Program-made: the position numbers and the translations under genes
Part shown: piece by piece, positions 8,258 to 16,247 of the stretch
Numbering within the stretch: the first letter of the stretch is position 1
Layout: every line of letters starts with the position of its first letter
NCBI GenBank assembly: GCA_965267775.1
Contig: OZ254140.1
Location: 62,001-126,000 of the forward strand
Length of the DNA: 64,000 nucleotides
Source: Planktophila sp965267775
Lineage (GTDB): Bacteria; Actinomycetota; Actinomycetes; Nanopelagicales; Nanopelagicaceae
Direction: 5' to 3'
The notes under the pieces: generated by a model
What the model was told of the DNA's origin: nothing
Database searches by the model: none
Seen by the model: only the letters and a program-made list of their open reading frames with translations

Positions 8258-8512
8258 TTACTTGATCTTGTTCTCTTGAACGAGGCTGCCGATTGAACCA
8301 GCGCCTAACTTGCCATCGCGAATAAGAGTTTCGCGCCATGCTGTTGCTAGAGAGACGCCTTCATCCTGGATATAGCCTTCGAAGGTAACGTCTTTCATAT
8401 TGCGGCAGACCTTATTTGGATTGCACTCTTCATCGAGCTCTTCCATCTTTTCGCCCTGGGCAGCCCAGATTGAGCTCAAAGCTTGACGAGCAAGATCGCT
8501 TTCAACAGACAC
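8258..8512 (-). CDS. Small unknown protein heading the coxD-coxE operon
   Basis: 84 aa, not recognised. I place the start at the GTG at 8510-8512 because CTGGAGGTCTCTC with a strong GGAGG sits just before it; the longer frame from 8554 has no such site. The protein is charged and soluble, with two cysteines spaced C-N-P-N-K-V-C and a following segment VTFEGYIQDEGVSLATAW. The Cys pair could bind metal. It is divergent from modA with 86 nt between starts. Conservation elsewhere cannot be judged here. Confidence 0.68.
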   Translation of the reverse strand: MSVESDLARQALSSIWAAQGEKMEELDEECNPNKVCRNMKDVTFEGYIQDEGVSLATAWRETLIRDGKLGAGSIGSLVQENKIK

Positions 8513-8585
8513 GAGAGACCTCCAGGTAATTGTGACCTGAAGCATATCAGCCACGATATTTCTCGCTACTTGAAGTCAGCCTCGC

Positions 8586-8601
8586 TACCCTTTCGCACAT
8601 G
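8586..8601 (+). promoter_or_regulatory. Leaderless promoter -10 box of modA
   Basis: TACCCT at 8586-8591 lies 7 nt before the modA ATG, with no ribosome-binding site between. This spacing puts the transcription start at or next to the start codon. The same TANNNT-N6/7-ATG layout recurs through the window. Confidence 0.55.
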
Positions 8602-9351
8602 AAGAAGCTCATCGCCCTCGCGCTGGTATTTGCCTGCGCGCAGATGGCGATAGCTCTACCAGCAAAAGCGGCATCGCCAACAACTGTCACCGTCTTTGCT
8701 GCCTCAAGCCTTCAGGTGCAATACACCGCACTGGCTAAGAAATTTATGGCAGCCCACCCTGGTAGCAAGATCAATATCTCTTTCGGCTCTTCAACGACCC
8801 TCGCCAGCCAAATTGCGGCAGGCGCTCCGGTAGATATCTTCGTATCGGCAGATCGCACAAGTATGGCGAGTGCGAGTTCAGAGATTTCATCAGCTGCGGA
8901 TTATCTAGTCAATCAAGTAGTTCTTGCAGTGCCTTCTACCTCGTCAGTGACAAAGATTTCTGATCTCAACAATTCAGTGAAGTGGATTCAATGCGCACAC
9001 ACTGTGCCATGTGGAATAGCTGCAGATAAGGCGCTCGCTGCAGAAGGTGGAATTTCAACAACTCCAGTTTCACTAGAGCCAAGTGCAGCCTCAACTCTTG
9101 CAAAGTTATTGGTCGGCGCCGTTGACGGTGGAATTGTTTATAAGACTGATGTGATTGCAAACTCAAAGAAATTGAAGGCGATTTACTTTAAAGATAGCGA
9201 AGCGGCATCAACGACCTATCAAATCGGTATTTCAAAGAGCGCGATAGCGAAGAAGAATCGTTTGGCTTCAATCTTCCTCTCCAATATGAAGAGTAAGAAC
9301 GTTCTAGCATCACTTGCCAAGGCAGGATTTCAGATTGAGGGCGTGAAATAA
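8599..9351 (+). CDS. modA: Molybdate ABC transporter, substrate-binding protein
   Basis: 250 aa. A signal peptide occupies about residues 1-24 (KKLIALALVFACAQMAIALP then AKA). The mature part begins with the ModA pattern TVTVFAASSLQVQYTALAKKF and continues with INISFGSSTTLASQIAAGAPVDIF-type ligand-pocket sequence (in two parts), where Ser residues bind the oxyanion. It captures molybdate outside the membrane for the ModB permease. Its place between CODH and molybdopterin genes supports molybdate over other anions. No lipobox Cys is seen at the cleavage site, so it may be tethered by an uncleaved helix or secreted. Confidence 0.9.
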   Translation: MKKLIALALVFACAQMAIALPAKAASPTTVTVFAASSLQVQYTALAKKFMAAHPGSKINISFGSSTTLASQIAAGAPVDIFVSADRTSMASASSEISSAADYLVNQVVLAVPSTSSVTKISDLNNSVKWIQCAHTVPCGIAADKALAAEGGISTTPVSLEPSAASTLAKLLVGAVDGGIVYKTDVIANSKKLKAIYFKDSEAASTTYQIGISKSAIAKKNRLASIFLSNMKSKNVLASLAKAGFQIEGVK

Positions 9352-10143
9352 ATGTCTCAGAAGAAAGTTGATCCGCTTTCGCAGGTGCTTGCATATCTCG
9401 CAATCGCATTTATCGCTCTTCCAATTTTCGCCCTCATCATCAAAGTGCCATGGTCAACATTCTTCTCATCGCTCTCACAATCGGATTCGCTCGTCGCTGT
9501 AAAGCTCTCGCTCTGGACTTCGATTCTCTCTGCAGCAATTTCACTTGTACTTGGTGTTCCACTTGCATGGTGGCTCGTTAAATCAAATGAAAAACTCACT
9601 CGCTTTATTCGCCCATTGGTATTAGCTCCAATTGCACTTCCACCTACAGTCGCAGGCCTTGCTCTGTTGGGTCTCTTAAGCCGCAAAGGATTACTAGGTA
9701 CCTATATCTACAACCAATTTAATTGGCAGATGCCATTTACCTCGGTGGCAGTTATCTTCACCGGAATCTTTATCGGCGTTCCATTCTTAGTCTTGATTGC
9801 TGAATCAACTTTTCGCCAATTACCTGAAGATATTGAAGATGCCGCACTCGTAGACCGTGCAAGCGATAGTGAGCTCTTCCGTTTAATTGCTCTGCCACAA
9901 GCTCGTGGAGGCATCATCACCGGGCTACTCCTTGCCTGGGCTCGCATCCTCGGTGAATTCGGTGCGACGATGATGTTTGCTGGGTCGATGCCTGGCATTA
10001 CTCAGACTTGGACTATCCAGATTTATCAGCAGCTAGAGATCAATCCAGATACCGCATATGCGCTGAGTTTCTTGATGGTTCTCATCGCCATGAGCATCTT
10101 CGTGCTTATCCGCAATCCTCTCAAGGATGCATTTCGCCGATAA
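9352..10143 (+). CDS. modB: Molybdate ABC transporter, permease
   Basis: 263 aa with five to six predicted membrane helices. The cytoplasmic EAA loop, which docks the ATPase, is EDAALVDRASDSELFRLIAL and is followed by PQARGGI. The ATG directly follows the modA stop codon with no spacer. It forms the molybdate channel. No modC ATPase gene is present in this window, so the transporter must use an ATPase encoded elsewhere. Confidence 0.9.
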   Translation: MSQKKVDPLSQVLAYLAIAFIALPIFALIIKVPWSTFFSSLSQSDSLVAVKLSLWTSILSAAISLVLGVPLAWWLVKSNEKLTRFIRPLVLAPIALPPTVAGLALLGLLSRKGLLGTYIYNQFNWQMPFTSVAVIFTGIFIGVPFLVLIAESTFRQLPEDIEDAALVDRASDSELFRLIALPQARGGIITGLLLAWARILGEFGATMMFAGSMPGITQTWTIQIYQQLEINPDTAYALSFLMVLIAMSIFVLIRNPLKDAFRR

Positions 10144-10148
10144 GCGAT

Positions 10149-10163
10149 TAAGATTCTGGCATG
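10149..10163 (+). promoter_or_regulatory. Leaderless promoter -10 box of moaC
   Basis: TAAGAT at 10149-10154 sits exactly 6 nt before the moaC ATG, only a few bases after the modB stop. It would allow moaC and the genes behind it to be transcribed separately from modAB. Confidence 0.5.
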
Positions 10164-10634
10164 TCTGAACAATTAAGCCACATCAACGCAGATGGCCATG
10201 CCCATATGGTTGATGTCTCTGATCGCGCTGTCACCGAACGCATCGCTTCAGCCTCTGGCAAAGTTTTATTATCAGCAGAAGTCCTCGCACTCATTGCAAA
10301 TGGCACCGCTCCTAAAGGTGATGTTCTTGCAACAGCACGCATCGCTGGCATCATGGGTGCGAAGAAGACATCTGATTTGATTCCACTCTGCCATCCGATT
10401 GCAATCTCAAGCGTTAACGTTGATCTCACAGTCGTCTCTGATGGAGTTGAAATCTCATCGACGGTAAAGATCAATGACCGCACCGGCGTCGAGATGGAGG
10501 CGCTGACAGCAGTTTCGATTACCGCGCTCACCATCATCGATATGGTCAAGGCGCTTGATCCTGGCGCAACGATTTCCAATGTACGCGTCGATGAGAAAGA
10601 TGGCGGAAGAAATGGACACTGGAAGCGTTCATGA
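10161..10634 (+). CDS. moaC: Cyclic pyranopterin monophosphate synthase
   Basis: 157 aa, standard length. Conserved MoaC segments are MVDVSDRAVTERIA near the start, LIPLCHPIAIS (active-site Cys-His) and EMEALTAVSITALTIIDMVK in the second half. Together with MoaA it turns GTP into cyclic pyranopterin monophosphate, the first molybdopterin intermediate. It overlaps the following mog gene by 4 nt. It supplies cofactor for the adjacent CODH and any other molybdoenzymes. Confidence 0.95.
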   Translation: MSEQLSHINADGHAHMVDVSDRAVTERIASASGKVLLSAEVLALIANGTAPKGDVLATARIAGIMGAKKTSDLIPLCHPIAISSVNVDLTVVSDGVEISSTVKINDRTGVEMEALTAVSITALTIIDMVKALDPGATISNVRVDEKDGGRNGHWKRS

Positions 10635-11116
10635 AGCGCGCAGTTGTCATTACCGCAAGCAATCGCGCTTTTAATGGTATCTACGAAGATCGCTCTGGTC
10701 AGATTCTGCTCGCAGGTTTACGCGAACTCGGTTACGAGATTCCGCAAGTAACGCTCCTTCCTGATGATGCATCACAGATTGCCGCAGCTATCAAAGAGGC
10801 GATTTCTGCAGAGGTTGATTTAGTAGTGACAACAGGTGGGACTGGAGTCTCCCCATTTGATATGACTCCAGAGGCGACCGAACCGCTCGTTGAGAAGAAG
10901 ATGCCGGGAATCCTTGAAGCGCTCCGTGCATATGCGCGTGAAAAAGTCCCAACTACCGATCTCTCTCGTGGCGTTGCGGGAGTAACTAATAAGACGCTGA
11001 TTATTAATTTGCCGGGCTCTCCTGGTGGTGCCAAAGATGGCCTCGTCATCATCGAACGCCTTGCTTCACATATCCACGACCAGATTGCCGGACATGATCA
11101 CAGCGTCAGTAACTGA
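10631..11116 (+). CDS. mog: Molybdopterin adenylyltransferase (MogA/MoaB family)
   Basis: 161 aa. The substrate-binding motif VVTTGGTGVSPFDMTPEAT is clear, as is AVVITASNRAF at the N-terminus. The family adenylates molybdopterin before molybdenum insertion. It overlaps moaC by 4 nt upstream and moaE by 23 nt downstream. No MoeA partner is present in this window. Whether it should be called MogA or MoaB cannot be decided from length alone. Confidence 0.88.
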   Translation: MKRAVVITASNRAFNGIYEDRSGQILLAGLRELGYEIPQVTLLPDDASQIAAAIKEAISAEVDLVVTTGGTGVSPFDMTPEATEPLVEKKMPGILEALRAYAREKVPTTDLSRGVAGVTNKTLIINLPGSPGGAKDGLVIIERLASHIHDQIAGHDHSVSN

Positions 11117-11507
11117 TCAGCCAATTGTGCTGCAGGATCTCATTGACTCTGTAAAGACAATTCAGGCCGGTGCAGTCTCAATCTTCTCTGGCGATGTGCG
11201 CGATAACGATGCTGAAAAGCAGGTCGAATCGCTGACCTACGAGATTCACCCATCGGCTCAGAAAGTTATTGAAGAAATCACCGCTCGGATCGCAGCAAAA
11301 CACGATGTTATTAACGTTGCAGCAGTCCATCGTTACGGCGCAATTCCAATGGGCGAGAGCGCTTTTACAGTTGTAGTATCGGCAGTCCATCGCGGTCCAG
11401 CATTTGCTGCCTGCGATGAAATTGTTTCAGTCGTCAAGGCTGAACTGCCGATCTGGAAATACCAGGTCTTCGCTGATGGAACTTCAGAATGGGTGAATAG
11501 CGCATGA
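11094..11507 (+). CDS. moaE: Molybdopterin synthase large subunit
   Basis: 137 aa from the ATG at 11094. The frame is open further upstream, but the added residues (MVPKMASSSSNALL) are unlike MoaE and lie within mog. MoaE features are AGAVSIFSGDVRDND, the AVHRYG and GPAFAACDEIV segments, and the catalytic lysine in PIWKYQ. With thiocarboxylated MoaD it adds the dithiolene sulfurs. It overlaps mog by 23 nt and moaA by 4 nt. Confidence 0.9.
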   Translation: MITASVTDQPIVLQDLIDSVKTIQAGAVSIFSGDVRDNDAEKQVESLTYEIHPSAQKVIEEITARIAAKHDVINVAAVHRYGAIPMGESAFTVVVSAVHRGPAFAACDEIVSVVKAELPIWKYQVFADGTSEWVNSA

Positions 11508-12502
11508 CAAAGCTAGTCGATACCTTCGGTCGCGCCCATCGCGATATGCGAGTCTCGCTGACTGACCGTTGCAATCTTCGCTGCACATATTGCATGCCAC
11601 ATGACTTTGCCGCATGGATGCCTTCAGCAGATCTCCTCACCACAGATGAACTCATTACGATTATTAAGGTTGCAGTTGAAGAAGGTATCGATCAGATTCG
11701 TCTGACTGGTGGCGAGCCAATGTTGCGCCCAGATATCGTCGAGATTGTTTCGCGCATCTCTTCCATCGAAAATGCACCAAAGCTTTCTATGACAACAAAT
11801 GGTTTAGCGTTGGCAAAACTTGCACAACCTTTAGTCGATGCAGGTCTACGTCGAATCAATATCAGCCTAGATACTTTGGATAAGGCAACATTTAAGAAGA
11901 TGACCCACCGCGATCGCATCGAAGATGTCTTTGCGGGAATCGCAGCTGCAAAGGCGGCAGGACTTACACCGGTAAAGATCAATACTGTTTTGATGCGCGG
12001 CGTCAACGATGGTGAAGCGATCTCGCTCTTGAAGTGGGCACTTGCCGAAGGGCTCAATCTTCGCTTCATCGAACAGATGCCACTCGATGCTGGTGGAATC
12101 TGGGATCGCACCCAGTTGATTACCGCTGATGAAATCTTCACCACACTTGGTCAAGAGTTCGAATTAACTCCAGTGCCTCACCGCGGATCTGCGCCAGCAG
12201 AAGAGTTCTACGTCAATGGTGGACCTGCAACTGTTGGAGTAATCGGCAGCGTCACCCGTTCATTCTGTGGCGCTTGCGATCGAGTGCGCCTTACATCAGA
12301 TGGACAGATTCGTAACTGCCTCTTCTCGATGGCAGAGACTGATTTGCGCACAATTCTTCGTTCAGAGATAGGCCAGGCTGAGAAGATTGAATCAATCCGA
12401 AAGATGTTCCACTCAACTGTTGCTGCAAAGCTGCCAGGCCACGGAATTAATGACCCCAGCTTTATTCAGCCTAATCGCCCAATGTCTGCAATCGGCGGTT
12501 AA
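11504..12502 (+). CDS. moaA: GTP 3',8-cyclase (radical SAM)
   Basis: 332 aa. The radical-SAM cluster motif has Cys23, Cys27 and Cys30 in DRCNLRCTYCMP; the C-terminal cluster is in CGACDRVRLTSDGQIRNC; the protein ends in SAIGG with the essential terminal Gly-Gly. It starts molybdopterin synthesis from GTP. It overlaps moaE by 4 nt, and its TAA stop is shared in a TTAA palindrome with the convergent moaD. Confidence 0.96.
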   Translation: MTKLVDTFGRAHRDMRVSLTDRCNLRCTYCMPHDFAAWMPSADLLTTDELITIIKVAVEEGIDQIRLTGGEPMLRPDIVEIVSRISSIENAPKLSMTTNGLALAKLAQPLVDAGLRRINISLDTLDKATFKKMTHRDRIEDVFAGIAAAKAAGLTPVKINTVLMRGVNDGEAISLLKWALAEGLNLRFIEQMPLDAGGIWDRTQLITADEIFTTLGQEFELTPVPHRGSAPAEEFYVNGGPATVGVIGSVTRSFCGACDRVRLTSDGQIRNCLFSMAETDLRTILRSEIGQAEKIESIRKMFHSTVAAKLPGHGINDPSFIQPNRPMSAIGG

Positions 12503-12738
12503 GCGCCACCAGCAAATTGAGGCAAGACATCTATTCTGTCTTCTGCGCTCACAATCAAGGTTGTATCTACTGTGGCAACTTCATTGACTAGATAAGAACA
12601 GCGCTGAATTATTCTGCCGAGCTCTGGAAATTGAGCGATAGCTGATTCGATAACATCGCCAAGAGATGCTCCAACTATTACTGCGCTCTCAATACCGGTT
12701 GCTGCGCGAGATGCAGCGTAGAAGTTAACAATCGCCAT
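12499..12738 (-). CDS. moaD: Molybdopterin synthase sulfur carrier subunit
   Basis: 79 aa with the ubiquitin-like MoaD/ThiS fold pattern (VNFYAASRAATG, later SYLVNEVATVDTTLIVSAED and RIDVLPQFAGGA). MoaD normally ends in Gly-Gly, whose carboxylate carries the sulfur; here an extra Ala follows the pair, which would have to be removed or tolerated. It is transcribed against moaA and lies 2 nt downstream of the aldo/keto reductase gene on the same strand, probably in the same transcript. Confidence 0.85.
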   Translation of the reverse strand: MAIVNFYAASRAATGIESAVIVGASLGDVIESAIAQFPELGRIIQRCSYLVNEVATVDTTLIVSAEDRIDVLPQFAGGA

Positions 12739-12740
12739 TT

Positions 12741-13664
12741 TTACGCCGATGCCCGATTGAGGATATTTACCTCGGTTGTACTTAAGTGAACTACTTCAAC
12801 GATCTCATTGAGTTGTTCGACGGTACGCGCAGATGCAATCGGTGTTGATACTGAAGGATTGGCACGCATCCATGCAAGTGCAATAGCAGATGGTGATGAG
12901 TGGTGTGCTCTTGCAATATCAGTTAACGCATCAACAACTGCCCAACCGCGATCAGTTTGATACTCAACTACGCCCTCTGCACGAACAGATTCGACTACTA
13001 CGCCCTTGCGGTATTTACCTGTAAGGAATCCGCGAGCAAGACCGTAGAACGGAATCGCGCTGATCTGATTCCGATTCAATACATCTTGTTGCTCTGATTC
13101 AAAGGGTTGACGATCCATCAAGTTGTAGCGATCTTGAAGTGCGATGTATTGCGGCAGTCCTTCACTCGCTGAAATATCGAGCGCTTCTTGTAAGCGCACA
13201 CCTGTGTGCTGTGATGCTGCGATGTAGCGAATCTTGCCTTCGTTCATTAACTGCTGATATGCGCCGAGAATCTCTGCCATCGGAACAGATGCATCATCCT
13301 TATGTGAGTAGTAGATATCGATGTAATCAGTCTGCAGGCGCTTGAGTGAATCATTACAAGCGGCGATGATGTTCTCGGGGCGCAGACCTGGGCGCTTACT
13401 CCACAGGGAAACTTTTGTTGCTATGACGAGCTTGCTGCGATCCTGGCCCTGCATCCAGCGGCCGATGATGGACTCGGATTCGCCGCCCTCATTGCCTTCC
13501 TTCCACTCGCTATAGACATCTGCGGTGTCGATGAAGTTGCCCCCGTGGCCCTTATAAGCGTCTAAAACGGCCCTAGAGAGGCTCTCATCGGCCCCCCAGC
13601 CAAAGACATTGCCTCCAAGGCAGAGTTCGTGAACAACGAGGTCAGTTTCAGGCAATGTAAGCAT
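12741..13664 (-). CDS. Aldo/keto reductase
   Basis: 307 aa, usual for the family. The catalytic tetrad is visible: FIDTADVYSEW (Asp, Tyr), LVIATKV (Lys) and DIYYSHKDD (His). It reduces carbonyl compounds with NADPH; the true substrate cannot be read from sequence. It is divergent from the PfkB kinase gene with only 27 nt between the start codons, and moaD follows 2 nt after its stop. TAGGCT on the minus strand (13671-13676) is 6 nt before the ATG, so the mRNA is probably leaderless. Confidence 0.9.
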   Translation of the reverse strand: MLTLPETDLVVHELCLGGNVFGWGADESLSRAVLDAYKGHGGNFIDTADVYSEWKEGNEGGESESIIGRWMQGQDRSKLVIATKVSLWSKRPGLRPENIIAACNDSLKRLQTDYIDIYYSHKDDASVPMAEILGAYQQLMNEGKIRYIAASQHTGVRLQEALDISASEGLPQYIALQDRYNLMDRQPFESEQQDVLNRNQISAIPFYGLARGFLTGKYRKGVVVESVRAEGVVEYQTDRGWAVVDALTDIARAHHSSPSAIALAWMRANPSVSTPIASARTVEQLNEIVEVVHLSTTEVNILNRASA

Positions 13665-13691
13665 GAGCCAAGCCTAGGGCAGAATGGCCCC
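13665..13691. promoter_or_regulatory. 27-bp divergent promoter of the reductase and the PfkB kinase
   Basis: Minus strand: TAGGCT (13671-13676) then 6 nt to the reductase ATG. Plus strand: CAGAAT (13680-13685) then 6 nt to the kinase ATG. The two -10 boxes sit side by side, so both -35 regions would lie in the opposite gene's coding sequence. Confidence 0.5.
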
Positions 13692-14600
13692 ATGAGTATC
13701 TGGGTCTGCGGCGAAGTATTAATTGATCTGATTCCGGTGGCACCTGGTTCAACAGAGCGCGCTCCCCATGTTGGTGGCGGCCCAGCAAATACGGCAAAGG
13801 CGCTCGCTCGCTTAGGTCATGATGTTCACTTTATCGATGGAATCTCCACCGATGGATATGGCGTTGCCGCACGTAAAGAGCTCCTTGATGATGAGGTCAA
13901 GCTAGACCTCGCGCTGACCAGCGATAAGCCAACATGTTTAGCAATCGTTTCACTCGATGCCAACAACAGCGCATCCTATGAATTTAAAATTGATGGAACA
14001 GCAACATTTGATTTCTCACTTGATTGGTTACCAGATCCATCTCGTTACAAGCCAAACGTTTTGCACATCGGTACTCTCGTCACAGTTATTCAACCAAGCG
14101 AAGTAGTTCTCTACGACTGGGCGCTGCACGTTGCAGAGTTTGCACCCATTGTCTACGACCCAAATATTCGCCCATCAGTAATGGGAGATCGCGATCTCTA
14201 TGAAGCTTCAGTTGAAAAGTGGGCAGCTATCTCATCTGTTATCAAGGTAAGCGATGATGATCTTGCCTGGCTATTTCCCGATAAGAGTATTGATGAAGTT
14301 GCAGAGCGCTGGGTTCGCGATGGCGCTGCTCTCGTAGTAGTCACTCGCGGAAGTGAGGGTCTCATCGGCTTCACGCAAGATGGCGCAGTCGAAGTACCAG
14401 GTGTAAAGATTGTCGTTGCAGATACTGTGGGTGCAGGAGATACAGTCGGTGCAATCATCGTTGAAGCGCTCGTTGAAAAGGGTGTTATGGCTCTGACAAC
14501 CGATGTCCTACAAGATGTTCTTCATCGTGCAGCAAAGGCTGCAGCGATTACATGTTCTCGTCCAGGTGCTAACCCACCATATAGCCGCGAACTCAAGTAA
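13692..14600 (+). CDS. PfkB-family sugar kinase (fructokinase-like)
   Basis: 302 aa from the ATG at 13692; the frame extends 63 nt upstream but those residues do not fit the family, whose N-terminus is IWVCGEVLIDLIP. Other signatures are HVGGGPANTAKALARLG and the ATP/catalytic motif DTVGAGDTVGA with its Asp base. The family phosphorylates fructose or related sugars. The aldose-1-epimerase gene follows by 21 nt, suggesting a shared job in sugar use. Confidence 0.88.
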   Translation: MSIWVCGEVLIDLIPVAPGSTERAPHVGGGPANTAKALARLGHDVHFIDGISTDGYGVAARKELLDDEVKLDLALTSDKPTCLAIVSLDANNSASYEFKIDGTATFDFSLDWLPDPSRYKPNVLHIGTLVTVIQPSEVVLYDWALHVAEFAPIVYDPNIRPSVMGDRDLYEASVEKWAAISSVIKVSDDDLAWLFPDKSIDEVAERWVRDGAALVVVTRGSEGLIGFTQDGAVEVPGVKIVVADTVGAGDTVGAIIVEALVEKGVMALTTDVLQDVLHRAAKAAAITCSRPGANPPYSRELK

Positions 14601-14621
14601 GACTTAACGAAAGAGCGTGTA

Positions 14622-15404
14622 ATGCAATTTATCGATGATGCAGAGTTTCAGGTCGCAATTGATCTTGATGCTGGTGGTCGTATCGCATCTCTAAAGTGGA
14701 AAGATCTAGAGTTCACAGTTCCATTCCGTGGTGGAGTTGCTAGCTATGGTTGGTATGCAATGGCGCCGTGGGCAGGTCGTATTAAAGATGGCCTCATCAA
14801 ATCCCCCAGCGGTGATGAGTTTCAGCTTCCAACACAACTCGATCCACCGAATGCTCTTCACGGTTTTGGTTTAACTTCTTCATGGCAAGAAATCGGCCCA
14901 GGACGCTCACTTCTGCACCTACCAAAACCATATGGTGGAGCAACGGTCGAGCAGACAATTGAAGTACTCGACGATGCGATCCGCTGGTCTCTTGAATATG
15001 ATGCCAATGGTTGTGATCTGCCTGTATGGCTTGGACAACATCCATGGTTCGCACGTGATCTCGGCGTTGGCGGATCTGCAGAGATTGATTTCCACCCGGG
15101 CAAGATGCTTAAGCGCGTAGACAGTCTGCCTACCGGTGAAATTATTTCGCCAACACCAGAACCCTGGGATGATGCATTTACAGAGGTGCGCGGAACACCA
15201 GCTGTTGTCTATGACGGTATTGCGCGCATTGATATCGAAAGTGATGCACCGTGGTGGGTTGTCTACACAGAAGATCCAGATGGAATCTGTATCGAGCCAC
15301 AGACTGCGCCACCTGATGCTGCTAACTTAGGAATTACCGGCGATCACTATCTTGAGGCGCTCTACACCTTTACAGATATCTCTGCAGATTACGAAGGCGA
15401 ATAA
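14622..15404 (+). CDS. Aldose 1-epimerase family protein
   Basis: 260 aa. Family segments are YGWYAMAPWAGRIKDG, NALHGFG (active-site His) and LPVWLGQHPWFAR (second His), with a Glu near the end in EPQTAPPDAAN. Such enzymes interconvert alpha and beta anomers of free or phosphorylated sugars. It follows the PfkB kinase in one operon. Its stop is 3 nt from the convergent ABC permease. Confidence 0.88.
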   Translation: MQFIDDAEFQVAIDLDAGGRIASLKWKDLEFTVPFRGGVASYGWYAMAPWAGRIKDGLIKSPSGDEFQLPTQLDPPNALHGFGLTSSWQEIGPGRSLLHLPKPYGGATVEQTIEVLDDAIRWSLEYDANGCDLPVWLGQHPWFARDLGVGGSAEIDFHPGKMLKRVDSLPTGEIISPTPEPWDDAFTEVRGTPAVVYDGIARIDIESDAPWWVVYTEDPDGICIEPQTAPPDAANLGITGDHYLEALYTFTDISADYEGE

Positions 15405-15407
15405 CCT

Positions 15408-16247
15408 TTAAGAGAGAACGTCTTTAGTGGTGAAGCGGCTATAGGCAGCTGATCCAAAGATCAGAATATAGGCAAGTTGCAGTAGAGCATTCATCGCAAA
15501 TGAATGAAAGTCCATTGGTGCGCGCAGTAAATCTGCAAAGCCCAACCAGTTATAGGTCAACAGGTATGGGTGGATAACTTCCAGTTGTGGAAGTGTCGCA
15601 AGAATCTGTGAAACGGTAGAGACGACGACGGTTGCTGCCATTGCACCGACCGGAATCACTGTCAGGGTTGAGATAAATAGCCCAACAGCTGAAAGACCCA
15701 TCAATGAAATCGTGACATAAGCTGCAACGAGTGCGATGCGCATTAGCGCTGCCGGTATTGAAATCACATCACCAGATAACAAAGTTACAGGGCCTACTGG
15801 AAAGAGGATGAGCCCAACAATAATTCCGGTAGCCATTAACGTTAACGTTGCTGCGATAGCAAAGGCAGATGCTCCGATAAATTTAACAACCAACAAGCGG
15901 ACGCGACTGACTGGTGCAACAAGTAGATAACGAAGCGTTCCGGTACTCGCCTCTCCTGCAATAGTGTCACCGGCAACGACGCCGATCGTCAGTGGTAAGA
16001 AGAGCGGAATCGCCAAGATCATTGCCGTGAAACCGACGAAGAGACCGTTCTGGCTGACTCGATCTAAAAAGGGAGGACCCTCTCCAGGCGGGATAGTTGA
16101 GCCTGAAAGCTGGACGGCGATGGCGAGAAAAATAGGAATACAGGCGATGGTGGCGAGCATCGCCCAGGTGCGACGGCGGCGGAAGAGGACCGATAGTTCA
16201 GATCTGACCAGAGTGGCAAAGCCCTGCAAAACGTTAACGCGCGACAT
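15408..16247 (-). CDS. ABC-2 type permease
   Basis: 279 aa with about six hydrophobic helices. The N-terminal ALVRSELSVLFRRRRTW-like region and AGEASTGTLRYLLVAPVSR are typical of ABC-2 permeases that serve drug or lipid exporters. It overlaps the ATPase gene by 14 nt. The substrate is unknown; the companion LolA/RseB-like protein suggests a lipid, lipoprotein or envelope-stress function. Confidence 0.88.
   Translation of the reverse strand: MSRVNVLQGFATLVRSELSVLFRRRRTWAMLATIACIPIFLAIAVQLSGSTIPPGEGPPFLDRVSQNGLFVGFTAMILAIPLFLPLTIGVVAGDTIAGEASTGTLRYLLVAPVSRVRLLVVKFIGASAFAIAATLTLMATGIIVGLILFPVGPVTLLSGDVISIPAALMRIALVAAYVTISLMGLSAVGLFISTLTVIPVGAMAATVVVSTVSQILATLPQLEVIHPYLLTYNWLGFADLLRAPMDFHSFAMNALLQLAYILIFGSAAYSRFTTKDVLS

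Noticed and set aside
10148..10579. 143-codon minus-strand frame opposite moaC
   Set aside because: Ser/Thr/Ala-rich mirror of a clear moaC gene with no family features.
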